Positions 7,404 through 13,606 of a stretch of DNA of 24,727 nt are shown here, in pieces. This DNA is from a virus: IMG/VR virus record IMGVR_UViG_3300044984_003522, positions 1-24,727 of that record; one strand, given 5' to 3'. The notes beneath the pieces were generated by a model. The model did no database searches and was not told the DNA's origin. It saw only the letters and a list, made by a program, of their open reading frames with translations. Positions within the stretch are counted from its first letter, which is position 1; each line of letters opens with the position of its first letter. The translations under genes and the position numbers were made by a program.

Positions 7404-7554
7404 TCGTTGTCCTTTTCTTTTAAATCTTTTATGGAATTAAATTTTTTTAATTTATCGTAATCGTTTTTGTACTTTAGAACCTGTTCCACACAACAAATGA
7501 GAACTCCAATAAAAACCCCAATAATGATTCCAACGGTCATTTCAAAAGTCATTC
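7400..7554 (-). pseudogene. Small membrane-protein gene, apparently frameshifted
   Basis: ATG 7554 follows AAGGAAAAAG. The frame encodes a hydrophobic helix (MTFEMTVGIIIGVFIGVL) but ends after 26 codons (TAA at 7474-7476). The +2 frame continues as a charged tail (KYKNDYDKLKKFNS...KEKDNE) ending in TGA at 7400, overlapping the next ATG as ATGA. Removing one TC from the TCTC at about 7498-7502 joins the two into a 50-residue membrane protein with a cytoplasmic tail and perfect spacing to the next gene. Alternatives: a genuine 26-aa peptide, ribosomal frameshifting, or a sequencing error. Confidence 0.5.
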
Positions 7555-7570
7555 TTTTTCCTTATTCCCC

Positions 7571-7870
7571 TTATATATAGGGTAGGCACAATGGGGCAGT
7601 GCATTTATATGCCTTAGTCCATTTTCTGGCAATAGATATGGAACCAGCTTCTATATCAAAGAATAGTTCTTCAATTAATTTAGCCCTATTAATATTAAAG
7701 TGCTTACATATTCTGGAAGTTTCTACACTTGTATATACAAATGTATAAATAATTCTTTTGCTGGGAGGATCTTTTTCGGGGCCTCCGCGTTCCTCAATGA
7801 TTTTCTTTCGATCATAATTATCGTATATAAAACTCAAAATCCTATCTCTTAATTTTCTTTCGTCACTCAT
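7571..7870 (-). CDS. Hypothetical protein, 99 aa, possible HTH
   Basis: Start chosen at ATG 7870 (MSDERKLRDRIL), which overlaps the upstream stop by 8 bases; the longer frame to 8122 is only the shadow of the upstream gene. The charged N-terminal helix is followed by TSVETSRICKHFNINRAKLIEELF (about 55-78), which reads like a helix-turn-helix, and by a Cys-containing tail. DNA binding is therefore possible but unproven. Confidence 0.65.
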   Translation of the reverse strand: MSDERKLRDRILSFIYDNYDRKKIIEERGGPEKDPPSKRIIYTFVYTSVETSRICKHFNINRAKLIEELFFDIEAGSISIARKWTKAYKCTAPLCLPYI

Positions 7871-8171
7871 TCTTTGTTTCCTGCATTTTGCTTTCTCCGT
7901 AACATAAAGGGCAAGCAAATTTTTTATAATCTGTTCCTGTAATAGGCAACATCTCATAATCAATGCCATGCTTATGGCAAAACAGCCTTCCGCCATTCCT
8001 TTTAATATCCTCCTCAAGTAGGTATTGAAGGATTTCTTCATATACATGGAATCGTCCCATATCCCATGGATTAAATGGTTGTGTTTCTTTAGGTTCTGCT
8101 TGTAATGGGGAATACATTGCATTTCTTTTTTTTAAAAAGCCTACAAGCTCGTGTATGCATTTATTGTTCAT
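7863..8171 (-). CDS. Hypothetical zinc-motif protein, 102 aa
   Basis: The C-terminal third has C-x2-H (CHKHG, about residue 67) and C-x2-C (CPLC, about 88), a plausible four-ligand zinc site. The N-terminal part is helical (HELVGFLKKRN, YEEILQYLLEED). Start ATG 8171 overlaps the upstream stop by 4 bases and the stop overlaps the next start by 8, so it belongs to a translationally coupled chain. Family not recognised. Confidence 0.7.
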   Translation of the reverse strand: MNNKCIHELVGFLKKRNAMYSPLQAEPKETQPFNPWDMGRFHVYEEILQYLLEEDIKRNGGRLFCHKHGIDYEMLPITGTDYKKFACPLCYGESKMQETKNE

Positions 8172-8410
8172 TCCTTATGTTCCTCTATTGGTTTTTCACT
8201 TGAAAACCTAAGCGTACCAGTATATTTTGAGCCCCCGTCTTCTGTGGGTTCTTCTTTCAGTGATCCTTCGACATAGTGTTTCATTTCTTCGTCTGATAAA
8301 CGCAGGATGCTTTTAGCAAACTCTAACTCTGGCGTTGGTTGTCTTTTAAAATATATTTCGTTCTTTAAAGCTTTTTTATCTAAAATAATCCATGTACTTT
8401 TGTCATTCAT
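8168..8410 (-). CDS. Hypothetical protein, 80 aa
   Basis: Not recognised. It has MNDKSTWIILDKKALKNE, then an acidic helical centre (ELEFAKSILRLSDEEMKHYVEGS) and a polar tail (RFSSEKPIEEHKE). ATGA overlaps at both ends make it an internal member of the coupled chain from 8954 to 7571. Confidence 0.65.
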   Translation of the reverse strand: MNDKSTWIILDKKALKNEIYFKRQPTPELEFAKSILRLSDEEMKHYVEGSLKEEPTEDGGSKYTGTLRFSSEKPIEEHKE

Positions 8411-8727
8411 TCCTTGTCCTCCCCCAATTTTGAATCATTATTTCTGCTTATATCAAGAAATTTTCTATATATTCTAAGTGCGTTGCTATTTAAAAAACTT
8501 TCATTCGTGTAACAATCTAGCAATTGCATATTTTCTAAATTACACTCATGCCTCTTCTCAGGTGGGAATTTATCCATAATCATATCATCAATTTTAATTT
8601 GCTTTATAAGAAGCCGACTATGAAAGTTTTCTATCTCAAGGGTATAGTGCATTGAAAAAATATATTTCAATACATGCTGCCAATGGCTATTCATTCCTAA
8701 CAATTCATCTTCTTCTATATTATTCAT
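8407..8727 (-). CDS. Hypothetical protein, 106 aa
   Basis: Not recognised. It is a mostly helical, acidic protein with HWQHVLKYIFSMHYTLEIENFHSRLLIKQIKIDD in its first half (about 16-49) and Cys residues at ECNLENMQLLDC. No membrane segment or known motif. It is coupled by 4-base overlaps to both neighbours. Confidence 0.65.
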   Translation of the reverse strand: MNNIEEDELLGMNSHWQHVLKYIFSMHYTLEIENFHSRLLIKQIKIDDMIMDKFPPEKRHECNLENMQLLDCYTNESFLNSNALRIYRKFLDISRNNDSKLGEDKE

Positions 8728-8954
8728 CTTTTATGCCTCCCATAAAATTCTTGCGCCTCTTCTTTAGTATCAAACCAATCAATATTAATAATTTTTGCTT
8801 CCCAATATGATTTAATGCCCCACATATTTTTTGGATTATTTTTGAATGGTTCATCCATTGATTTTAATTCTATGGTTTCCATTTCCATTGATTTTAATTC
8901 CATGGTTTCCATTTCCATAAATTCCCATTTTTTTTCTCTTTGTGTCTTATCCAT
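8724..8954 (-). CDS. Hypothetical protein with 10-aa tandem repeat
   Basis: 76 residues from ATG 8954, which follows a G-run ribosome site (GGGGGG); ATG 8966, four codons earlier, is possible. The N-terminal part carries two 10-residue copies of the MEMETxELKS unit encoded by a 30-bp tandem repeat. The C-terminal part (WEAKIINIDWFDTKEEAQEFYGRHK) has aromatic strands followed by an EEA helix. It is the first gene after the leftward promoter at 8998-9025. Confidence 0.65.
   Translation of the reverse strand: MDKTQREKKWEFMEMETMELKSMEMETIELKSMDEPFKNNPKNMWGIKSYWEAKIINIDWFDTKEEAQEFYGRHKR
8855..8914. repeat. 30-bp tandem direct repeat, two copies
   Basis: 8855-8884 and 8885-8914 are identical except for one T/C difference. 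The length is a multiple of three, so the repeat extends the encoded protein without breaking frame. Such a repeat can change copy number by slippage. Confidence 0.85.
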
Positions 8955-8997
8955 AATACCCCCCATAAAATACTAGGAAATGTTTAATTTCAAACAT

Positions 8998-9025
8998 AAC
9001 ATATCATTTATCGAGAGGATGTCAA
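8998..9025 (-). promoter_or_regulatory. Leftward promoter (TTGACA, 16 bp, TATGTT)
   Basis: On the leftward strand a perfect -35 TTGACA (9020-9025), a 16-bp spacer and -10 TATGTT (8998-9003) lie about 45 bases before the 8954 start. The same -10, the same spacer length, and an ATGTCA...TAATATC block recur at 24538-24576. The -10 lies within the 12-bp inverted repeat 8998-9009/9059-9070, so a bound protein would block it. Confidence 0.65.
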
Positions 9026-9070
9026 TACCTAATATCATGTAACCCGCATTAACGTTGGAAATGATATGTT
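8998..9070. repeat. Perfect 12-bp inverted repeat, candidate operator pair
   Basis: AACATATCATTT (8998-9009) is perfectly inverted as AAATGATATGTT (9059-9070), 49 bases apart, in the region between divergent genes. A further ATATCAT-type copy lies at 9032-9038. One arm covers the leftward -10. This arrangement suits cooperative repressor binding with looping, or twin operators. Confidence 0.65.
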
Positions 9071-9104
9071 TTGTATAAAAGATAGTATTTTTCATTCTTA
9101 TGAG

Positions 9105-9135
9105 TTGACATTAAAAGTAGTACGTATTATCGTAC
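9105..9135 (+). promoter_or_regulatory. Rightward TA promoter with palindromic operator
   Basis: TTGACA (9105-9110), 17 bp, then TATCGT (9128-9133). The palindrome GTACG-TATTAT-CGTAC (9120-9135) overlaps the -10. Known YefM operators use palindromes with a TGTACA core, so this GTAC-bearing site fits autoregulation by the antitoxin encoded at 9462. Confidence 0.6.
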
Positions 9136-9170
9136 GTGTATTAAATTTACAATTGTAATGGATATAAAAA

Positions 9171-9257
9171 ATGAAACTTAAGGCATTTGATATGCTTTCT
9201 AAGAAAAAATCAAAACCCAGTATTTTAAAAATTATTTACAATTGGATAAGGAAATAA
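9171..9257 (+). CDS. Possible 28-aa basic leader ORF
   Basis: ATG 9171 to TAA 9257 encodes a lysine-rich peptide starting MKLKAFDMLSKKKSK. It lies between the promoter and the wHTH gene and ends 5 bases before ATG 9263, whose ribosome site lies inside its last codons. The ribosome site for 9171 is weak. It may be a leader, a small protein, or chance. Confidence 0.3.
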   Translation: MKLKAFDMLSKKKSKPSILKIIYNWIRK

Positions 9258-9262
9258 ATAAG

Positions 9263-9460
9263 ATGAAAAAAATAAGATTGCAAGATATAATATTGAAATC
9301 ATTAGAACGTGGTCCAAGGAGAGTTTCAGAAATTAAAGACTTTATTCGTCTTTCGCTTCCGGACAAAAAAGAACGTGAAATAGGGGCGGAACTACTCCAA
9401 ATGATATATAGAAAACAAATTGAGCGTATATCCTGGGGGATTTACAAAAGGATAGTTTAA
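9263..9460 (+). CDS. Small winged-helix-like protein upstream of TA pair
   Basis: 65 residues from ATG 9263 (a TTG at 9242 would lengthen it; AAGGAAA precedes the ATG). The pattern LQDIILKSLERGPRRVSEIKDFI...GAELLQMIYRKQIERISWGIYKRI reads as a short winged helix: helix, turn, recognition helix and a wing ending in a basic strand. It ends one base before the antitoxin ATG, so the three genes form one operon. A role as an extra transcriptional regulator is inferred. Confidence 0.65.
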   Translation: MKKIRLQDIILKSLERGPRRVSEIKDFIRLSLPDKKEREIGAELLQMIYRKQIERISWGIYKRIV

Positions 9461-9461
9461 A

Positions 9462-9704
9462 ATGACAATCATAACCCCTAGTGGTCTGCGAAATGATATT
9501 TACAATATTATAAATGAGGTGATCGAAACTAATGCACCTATCTTTATAAAAAGTAAGAACAAGGATGCCGTATTAATGTCAGGCGCGGATTATAGAAGTA
9601 TGCAGGAAACAATGTACCTACAATCTATTCCCGGAATGGTTGAGTCTATCCAAGAAGGCATGAAAGAACCATTAGAAAACTGTAAGCCATTTGTATTTGA
9701 CTGA
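9462..9704 (+). CDS. yefM: YefM/Phd-family antitoxin
   Basis: 80 residues. The Phd/YefM N-terminal pattern is clear: residues 1-15 (TPSGLRNDIYNIINEV) form the DNA-binding/dimer segment, APIFIKSKNKDAVLMSGADYRSM is the central strand-helix, and the acidic, Pro-containing tail (EGMKEPLENCKPF) would thread over the toxin. It would neutralise the downstream toxin and repress the operon through the 9120-9135 palindrome. The stop and toxin start overlap as TGATG, typical of such pairs. Confidence 0.85.
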   Translation: MTIITPSGLRNDIYNIINEVIETNAPIFIKSKNKDAVLMSGADYRSMQETMYLQSIPGMVESIQEGMKEPLENCKPFVFD

Positions 9705-9964
9705 TGTACACATTATTAATGAGCAAACAGGCAGAACAAGACTATATATATGCGTGTAGGGTAGGCCTAAAAGATAAGATCCAAAAGATATTACATATTA
9801 TGGGATCTAATCCTTATGTAATGCCACCACCATATGAAAAGCTTAATGGTAATCTGCGTGGCTGTTATTCAAGAAGGCTAAACATAAAACATAGACTTGT
9901 GTATGAAGTTTTTGAAAAAGAAAAAACTATTAGGATATTGCGAATGTGGTCGCATTATGATTAA
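9704..9964 (+). CDS. yoeB: YoeB-family mRNA-interferase toxin
   Basis: 86 residues, normal for YoeB. Like the E. coli enzyme, which cleaves mRNA in the ribosomal A site, it has the acidic residue in P-x-E (Glu45), the SRR-x4-HRLVY core (Arg64) and the C-terminal His84-Tyr85. All catalytic positions are present, so the toxin looks active. It is translationally coupled to YefM. On a phage such a pair could stabilise the prophage or act in superinfection defence; that is inference. Confidence 0.9.
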   Translation: MYTLLMSKQAEQDYIYACRVGLKDKIQKILHIMGSNPYVMPPPYEKLNGNLRGCYSRRLNIKHRLVYEVFEKEKTIRILRMWSHYD

Positions 9965-10005
9965 TATTTATTATTAAGTGGATGAAATTCTAGGGGGAAA
10001 GAATA

Positions 10006-10467
10006 ATGAGCGCGGACATAAAGCCATGGATGGAACCAGGCTTTCCATCAACATTATGTACAGAATATATGGTTGATAATATAAAAGTTAGGGCTACTAC
10101 TAGATTTCCAATACCTCCGAATTATTCAGGGGAAAGCATAAATGTAAAAATAAATATTAAAGAAATGAAAAAAACCAACACACCCTATAAAGAATTTATA
10201 TTTGACGCTAATTTCGATGGATTTAACCCTATCCCATATAGTATAAATATTTATACTGATATAAATACTAAAGAAGTATTTTGTGATGTTATTTATGATA
10301 GGATAAAATACATAGCTCTAGCAAAATTTCCTATTGATTCCGATAATATATGCAAAGCATATCTATCGTTAAAGGGGAGCAATAAAGATCCAAGAGTCCA
10401 CGAGTATCATGAACGACTACAAGAAAGAAGAGACCTTATTGCAAGAAATGAAGGAATATTAAAATAA
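10006..10467 (+). CDS. DGFNPIPY-motif protein, copy B (153 aa)
   Basis: Paralogue of the 6943-7290 product: KEFIFDANFDGFNPIPYSINIYTDI (about 65-90) aligns with KEF-x6-DGFNPIPY-x6-DI there, and both continue to an aromatic-Asp-x-hydrophobic-x-Tyr segment. It is longer than copy A and lacks its N-terminal cysteines. A strong ribosome site (GGGGGAAAG) precedes ATG 10006. It lies on the opposite strand from copy A, 3 kb away. Function unknown; a beta-rich fold is likely. Confidence 0.75.
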   Translation: MSADIKPWMEPGFPSTLCTEYMVDNIKVRATTRFPIPPNYSGESINVKINIKEMKKTNTPYKEFIFDANFDGFNPIPYSINIYTDINTKEVFCDVIYDRIKYIALAKFPIDSDNICKAYLSLKGSNKDPRVHEYHERLQERRDLIARNEGILK

Positions 10468-10468
10468 G

Positions 10469-10792
10469 ATGTACAAAGACATAAAATTAACTATGAGCAG
10501 CAAATGTGAACATTGTGGTAAAAACCATATGCCGCCTCTTGATTTAATTGATAACATGAAATGGCATTTAGAATATTCTATAGGATATCATAGGACTGGC
10601 TGTAGCAACTCTGCTACTAAAGTTTATCCTACCCTTATGTTGTCTTGTATGTTACAACTATTACTTCCTGTTGGGTATGAGTTTGACAATCCTGATGAAT
10701 TGTATTTACAGGTAATGGCCAAAATGGAAGCCATGGAAGAAAAAGCCAATGAAAAAAAACAGACAGAATCTTATAAAGGCCTTAAAAAATAA
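10469..10792 (+). CDS. Hypothetical zinc-motif protein, 107 aa
   Basis: An N-terminal CEHCGKNH (residues 13-20) and a later GYHRTGC supply Cys/His residues for a zinc site. The middle is hydrophobic (YPTLMLSCMLQLLLPVG) and the tail is a charged coiled helix (QVMAKMEAMEEKANEKK). ATG 10469 is one base past the preceding stop. Not recognised. Confidence 0.7.
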   Translation: MYKDIKLTMSSKCEHCGKNHMPPLDLIDNMKWHLEYSIGYHRTGCSNSATKVYPTLMLSCMLQLLLPVGYEFDNPDELYLQVMAKMEAMEEKANEKKQTESYKGLKK

Positions 10793-10925
10793 TAGCATTC
10801 TTACAACAAAAGAGGTTGAGCTATTAAATAAAACATTACTTAAAAGCTTTACATATGGCTATAAAAGCCTTGCATCAAACAATGATTTGCACGACCCATT
10901 ATTACCCAATCGTACAGTGGTCTAG
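10749..10925 (+). CDS. Hypothetical basic protein, 58 aa
   Basis: ATG 10749 lies within the 3' end of the preceding gene (44-base overlap) with GGAAG upstream; stop TAG at 10923. The product has MKKNRQNLIKALKNNSILTTKEVELLNKTLL, with basic N-terminal helix and a T-x2-E-x-E-LL turn that could be the start of a helix-turn-helix. It fills an otherwise empty 190-base gap with codon-like sequence. Not recognised. Confidence 0.5.
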   Translation: MKKNRQNLIKALKNNSILTTKEVELLNKTLLKSFTYGYKSLASNNDLHDPLLPNRTVV

Positions 10926-10983
10926 TATCCTATTTACTTCTCTCATAAATGTAGTGTATAAATTTCTCTGAAAGGAACCAAAC

Positions 10984-11394
10984 ATGTTTAAATGTATATT
11001 AAAAAATATTTTCCCCTCTTATTTTAAGAAGGAAGATCCAATAATATTCCCATCTGCTGAATCCACTTCTGAAATGACAATCGGTTCAGGGGAATTTATA
11101 GCTATTCCATCAGGTTCAAAATTAAAAGATGTAACATTTTTCATTCCTACAAAACCAAAACGAAAAGCTAAACTAAAGGAAATATCCAAGAAGCGTATTA
11201 AATCTAAGGGGCCATTGGATATTAAAATACATCCATCATACATACATAAGGGGAATAATAAATATACACAAGTTGCATCGCTCATAAAGAGTGGTAAATC
11301 TATTGCTGATGCAACAAAAGAGGTTGGAATATCTCAAAGTTATTATTATTTACTAAAAAGAAAAGACAACAATAATTCGTATACATTGAATTGA
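10984..11394 (+). CDS. DNA-binding protein with C-terminal HTH (136 aa)
   Basis: The last third reads as a resolvase/Hin-type helix-turn-helix: VASLIKSGKSIADATKEVGISQSYYYLLKRK (about 98-128), with helix, G-turn and recognition helix in register. The middle is rich in Lys (KPKRKAKLKEISKKRIKSKG), suiting DNA contact. The N-terminal 50 residues have hydrophobic and Ser-rich segments of unknown role. AAAGGA precedes the ATG. No catalytic domain is visible, so it is more likely a regulator than a recombinase. Confidence 0.7.
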   Translation: MFKCILKNIFPSYFKKEDPIIFPSAESTSEMTIGSGEFIAIPSGSKLKDVTFFIPTKPKRKAKLKEISKKRIKSKGPLDIKIHPSYIHKGNNKYTQVASLIKSGKSIADATKEVGISQSYYYLLKRKDNNNSYTLN

Positions 11395-11419
11395 CAACAT
11401 AAAAAAAATTTGATATAAA
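11391..11419 (+). promoter_or_regulatory. Near-consensus promoter (TTGACA, 17 bp, TATAAA)
   Basis: TTGACA at 11391-11396, 17-bp A-rich spacer, TATAAA at 11414-11419. The -35 overlaps the stop codon of the HTH gene. It would drive the 11507-11788 frame rightwards with a leader of about 80 nt. By sequence it is one of the best promoters in the window. Confidence 0.7.
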
Positions 11420-11506
11420 TAATAGGGCTATGTAGCTTTTTTAAGATCTCCTTATTTTAGTTGCATGGCCTTATTATTTATATAAGAAAAGCAAGCAGGT
11501 ACCACG

Positions 11507-11788
11507 ATAGATATTAATAAAAAAGATTTAGAATTTATTTCCACAACTCGTAAAGAACTATTGGATTTTGCTTCATCCCTAAAAAAAGAATTTGAATCAA
11601 AGGGTGGTGTTGTTGTACAAAAGGTTATACATGAAGATAGCTGTATAACTATCACATATGCTTTAATATTTCCTGAAACCCAAGCCCCTATTGTTCCAAT
11701 TGGATATTTAGAAATTAATAAAGAAGATAAAGTGACATATCACATTTCAGAAGTGATTAAACCTAAAAGCAGCTTGATACTTCATTAA
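11507..11788 (+). CDS. Hypothetical protein with no ATG (93 aa, ATA or TTG start)
   Basis: The frame after an upstream TAA (11482-11484) has no ATG before 11561. A ribosome-type GCAGG ends 7 bases before ATA (11507), where a start would be expected; TTG at 11561 is the first standard alternative and has no ribosome site. The sequence from 11507 is protein-like (DINKKDLEFISTTRKELL, then KVIHEDSCITITYALIFPE). Either ATA is used, or an ATG mutated to ATA and the gene is silent despite its strong promoter. Confidence 0.55.
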   Translation: MDINKKDLEFISTTRKELLDFASSLKKEFESKGGVVVQKVIHEDSCITITYALIFPETQAPIVPIGYLEINKEDKVTYHISEVIKPKSSLILH

Positions 11789-11791
11789 TCT

Positions 11792-11917
11792 TTATATTAG
11801 TTCTTCTTCCACAACGTCCTCTACGATTTCAATAGCATCTTCCTCAAAATTCTTATGAGTGAAGGGCTTGCATAGAACAATGAATATGGAACCTATAATT
11901 AAAACTGGTATAAACAT
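11792..11917 (-). CDS. Single-pass membrane protein, 41 aa
   Basis: ATG 11917 behind AAAGGAAAA; stop TAA at 11792, only three bases from the stop of the convergent rightward gene. One N-terminal hydrophobic helix (residues 2-17, FIPVLIIGSIFIVLC) and a strongly acidic tail (FEEDAIEIVEDVVEEEL). Small phage membrane proteins of this kind act in lysis or exclusion, but no assignment is possible. Confidence 0.6.
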   Translation of the reverse strand: MFIPVLIIGSIFIVLCKPFTHKNFEEDAIEIVEDVVEEELI

Positions 11918-12014
11918 TTTTATTTTTCCTTTCTATCCTGCTTTTATTCGATGGTTAGTATAACTTCTTTCTTGGGTAGTTTTTTTTCTAGTTCATCAAT
12001 CTTTGCTGCAATAA

Positions 12015-12455
12015 CTAGATGGCTTCGTCTGTTTTGTTTTGCCTTGCTTGGGTTAGCTGGGCAAGCATCCTGAAATTGTTATCTAAATCAATTATCCTTT
12101 CTTCAAGAATTATTAAAACAATCTCAGAGGAACAACCTTTGAATTTAGCCAGCTCGGACTTGCACAAATCGTTAAACATATTTTGGTATTCAGGCTTAAG
12201 TAATGGCCCATTAAATATGTGCGCATAATTATAAAGAATATATAGTGGAATGTATCTATCGATATATTCTTGATTTGGATCTAATGAGATGGCATGACGA
12301 AAGCATTGCAAGGCAAACCAAATGTCTGGCTCTAGGAATAACTGATAGTATTCTCCATCATATAATCTTCCATAGGATCCAGTTTGATATTGCCTACCAA
12401 TCTGGAATAGTTCAGCCGCTAGCTTTGTTTTATATACAGCGTCTTTTTCATTCAT
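12015..12455 (-). CDS. TPR-like protein, 146 aa
   Basis: The centre (about 46-62) contains DIWFALQCFRHAISLDPN, which fits a tetratricopeptide repeat helix pair with the closing aliphatic-Asp-Pro-Asn, preceded by another helix (LAAELFQIGRQYQTG). TPRs mediate protein-protein contacts. The ribosome site ACGGAGG before ATG 12455 is one of the best in the window. Downstream, one frame continues after the stop with protein-like sequence (IDELEKKLPKKEV), possibly a lost C-terminus. Confidence 0.65.
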   Translation of the reverse strand: MNEKDAVYKTKLAAELFQIGRQYQTGSYGRLYDGEYYQLFLEPDIWFALQCFRHAISLDPNQEYIDRYIPLYILYNYAHIFNGPLLKPEYQNMFNDLCKSELAKFKGCSSEIVLIILEERIIDLDNNFRMLAQLTQARQNKTDEAI

Positions 12456-12486
12456 CTTATATAACCTCCGTAATATTGCACATTAA

Positions 12487-12633
12487 TTAATCAATATTGT
12501 GTTGTTTGATTGTATTTTTTGTTAAATATTTTTCTTTAGCAATTTCTATTGCGGCCTCTGTTTCTGCTTTATTTCTAGGAATGAAAGCATCAAATTCTTT
12601 AATAGCCGCCCGTTCTTCATATTCATAATCCAT
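12487..12633 (-). CDS. Hypothetical acidic/helical protein, 48 aa
   Basis: ATG 12633 overlaps the stop of the upstream gene by one base (TAATG), and the frame runs to TAA at 12487. The product is highly charged and helical (MDYEYEERAAIKEFDAFIP, then KAETEAAIEIAKEKY). Coupled translation and codon-like composition support a real gene. Not recognised. Confidence 0.65.
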   Translation of the reverse strand: MDYEYEERAAIKEFDAFIPRNKAETEAAIEIAKEKYLTKNTIKQHNID

Positions 12634-12845
12634 TAATACATATCTATTAATACTTGTTGATGAAGGGTTCCATCTTCAATAGATTTAAGCGTATCAGATA
12701 CAAATTTATCCTTACCTTCCGAACTATGAAAAGGAATCTTCCCAAAACGTTCGTCGGCAATTTCTTTAAGCATAGCATTGATTTCTTCTGTTTTTTCTTT
12801 AGGTATAGTTTTTAATTTTTCAAACTTATCATTAGATTTAAGCAT
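12633..12845 (-). CDS. Hypothetical protein, 70 aa
   Basis: Not recognised. Lys/Glu-rich helical protein (KFEKLKTIPKEKTEEINAMLKEI), with a KIPFHSSEGKDKF turn and a C-terminal helix (ESIEDGTLHQQVLIDM type). Start overlaps the 12838 gene by 8 bases; stop overlaps the next ATG by one. It lies in the operon of the DUF5681-like gene, so may work with it. Confidence 0.65.
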   Translation of the reverse strand: MLKSNDKFEKLKTIPKEKTEEINAMLKEIADERFGKIPFHSSEGKDKFVSDTLKSIEDGTLHQQVLIDMY

Positions 12846-13332
12846 TTGTTTTGCCTCCCAGCATATTTTCTAGTTTCTCTAGTGCTTTCTCAAGACGTAA
12901 GGATTCGTGTACCTTCCGAGTATCTTCTAATCGTTTACCAGCCAAATTCGCATCCTCAGGCGATATTTCACCACCGAACATAGCGTAATTAACAATATTA
13001 TTGGCTTCCAGCAGATCATCGGATGTCTTAATATCTCCAATATCCAAATTAATACATTGAAGTACCCTCTCAGGGCCGAATAACCCTATCAACCATTGAG
13101 ACATCTTTTGATCCCCAGATTTAATATCATTAGTTATGTTATTTAATGCGCTTTGTAATAGATCTTGAGATACCTTTTTTATTAGAATTGTAGATGCACT
13201 TAATGAACCTACAGGGCGTCCCTTACGCCATATTCTAGGGTCACCCTTAGTAAAGCTACCGGATGTCTTGTACTTTGATTCCTTGGGCTTTAAATCGCCT
13301 ATAACAATAGACTTTTTGATTTCATCAGACAT
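12838..13332 (-). CDS. DUF5681-like protein, possible packaging accessory
   Basis: 164 residues. An N-terminal GSFTKGDPRIWRKGRPVGSLS segment (about 25-45) resembles the glycine/arginine GRP-x-GS motif of DUF5681 proteins, which often accompany terminase genes. The rest is helical, with an acidic C-terminal coiled coil (KVHESLRLEKALEKLENMLGG). A small-terminase role is only a hypothesis: terL is 8.5 kb downstream, though on the same strand. Start ATG 13332 follows AGGGAAA. Confidence 0.5.
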   Translation of the reverse strand: MSDEIKKSIVIGDLKPKESKYKTSGSFTKGDPRIWRKGRPVGSLSASTILIKKVSQDLLQSALNNITNDIKSGDQKMSQWLIGLFGPERVLQCINLDIGDIKTSDDLLEANNIVNYAMFGGEISPEDANLAGKRLEDTRKVHESLRLEKALEKLENMLGGKTNA

Positions 13333-13396
13333 ATTCTTATTTCCCTGTTATTTTCTTTATTATTAGGGAAAGAATAGATCTTTGTTTTTATGTTTG

Positions 13397-13582
13397 TCAA
13401 GACGATTTAATACGATCTTCCATCCATTTATGTATATCTTCCTCAACCCAACCTATGCTAGCCTGGGATATCTTGATACGTTTAGGGAACTTACCTACCT
13501 TTTCAAGCCGCCATCTAGTTGTTCTACTTAGTCCTGTAAGCTTTAGGCATTCTGGCTCACGCATAAAACGATGTTCAATCAT
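13397..13582 (-). CDS. AlpA-family transcriptional regulator
   Basis: 61 residues with the complete AlpA pattern: a short strand (HRFMREPE), the helix-turn-helix (CLKLTGLSRTTRWRLEKVGKFPKRIKIS, about 13-40), then the wing and W-x-E-x2-I-x2-W (VGWVEEDIHKWMEDR). AlpA proteins regulate excision or early genes of prophages and islands, binding as MerR-like winged helices. Its presence suits control of the tyrosine recombinase. Confidence 0.85.
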   Translation of the reverse strand: MIEHRFMREPECLKLTGLSRTTRWRLEKVGKFPKRIKISQASIGWVEEDIHKWMEDRIKSS

Positions 13583-13606
13583 TTCTATTTTTCCTTTGTG
13601 TTTGGG

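Noticed and set aside
7571-8122. A 183-codon leftward frame
   Set aside because: Its first part only overlaps the coupled zinc-motif gene in another frame; a start at 7870 with an 8-base overlap explains the real gene.
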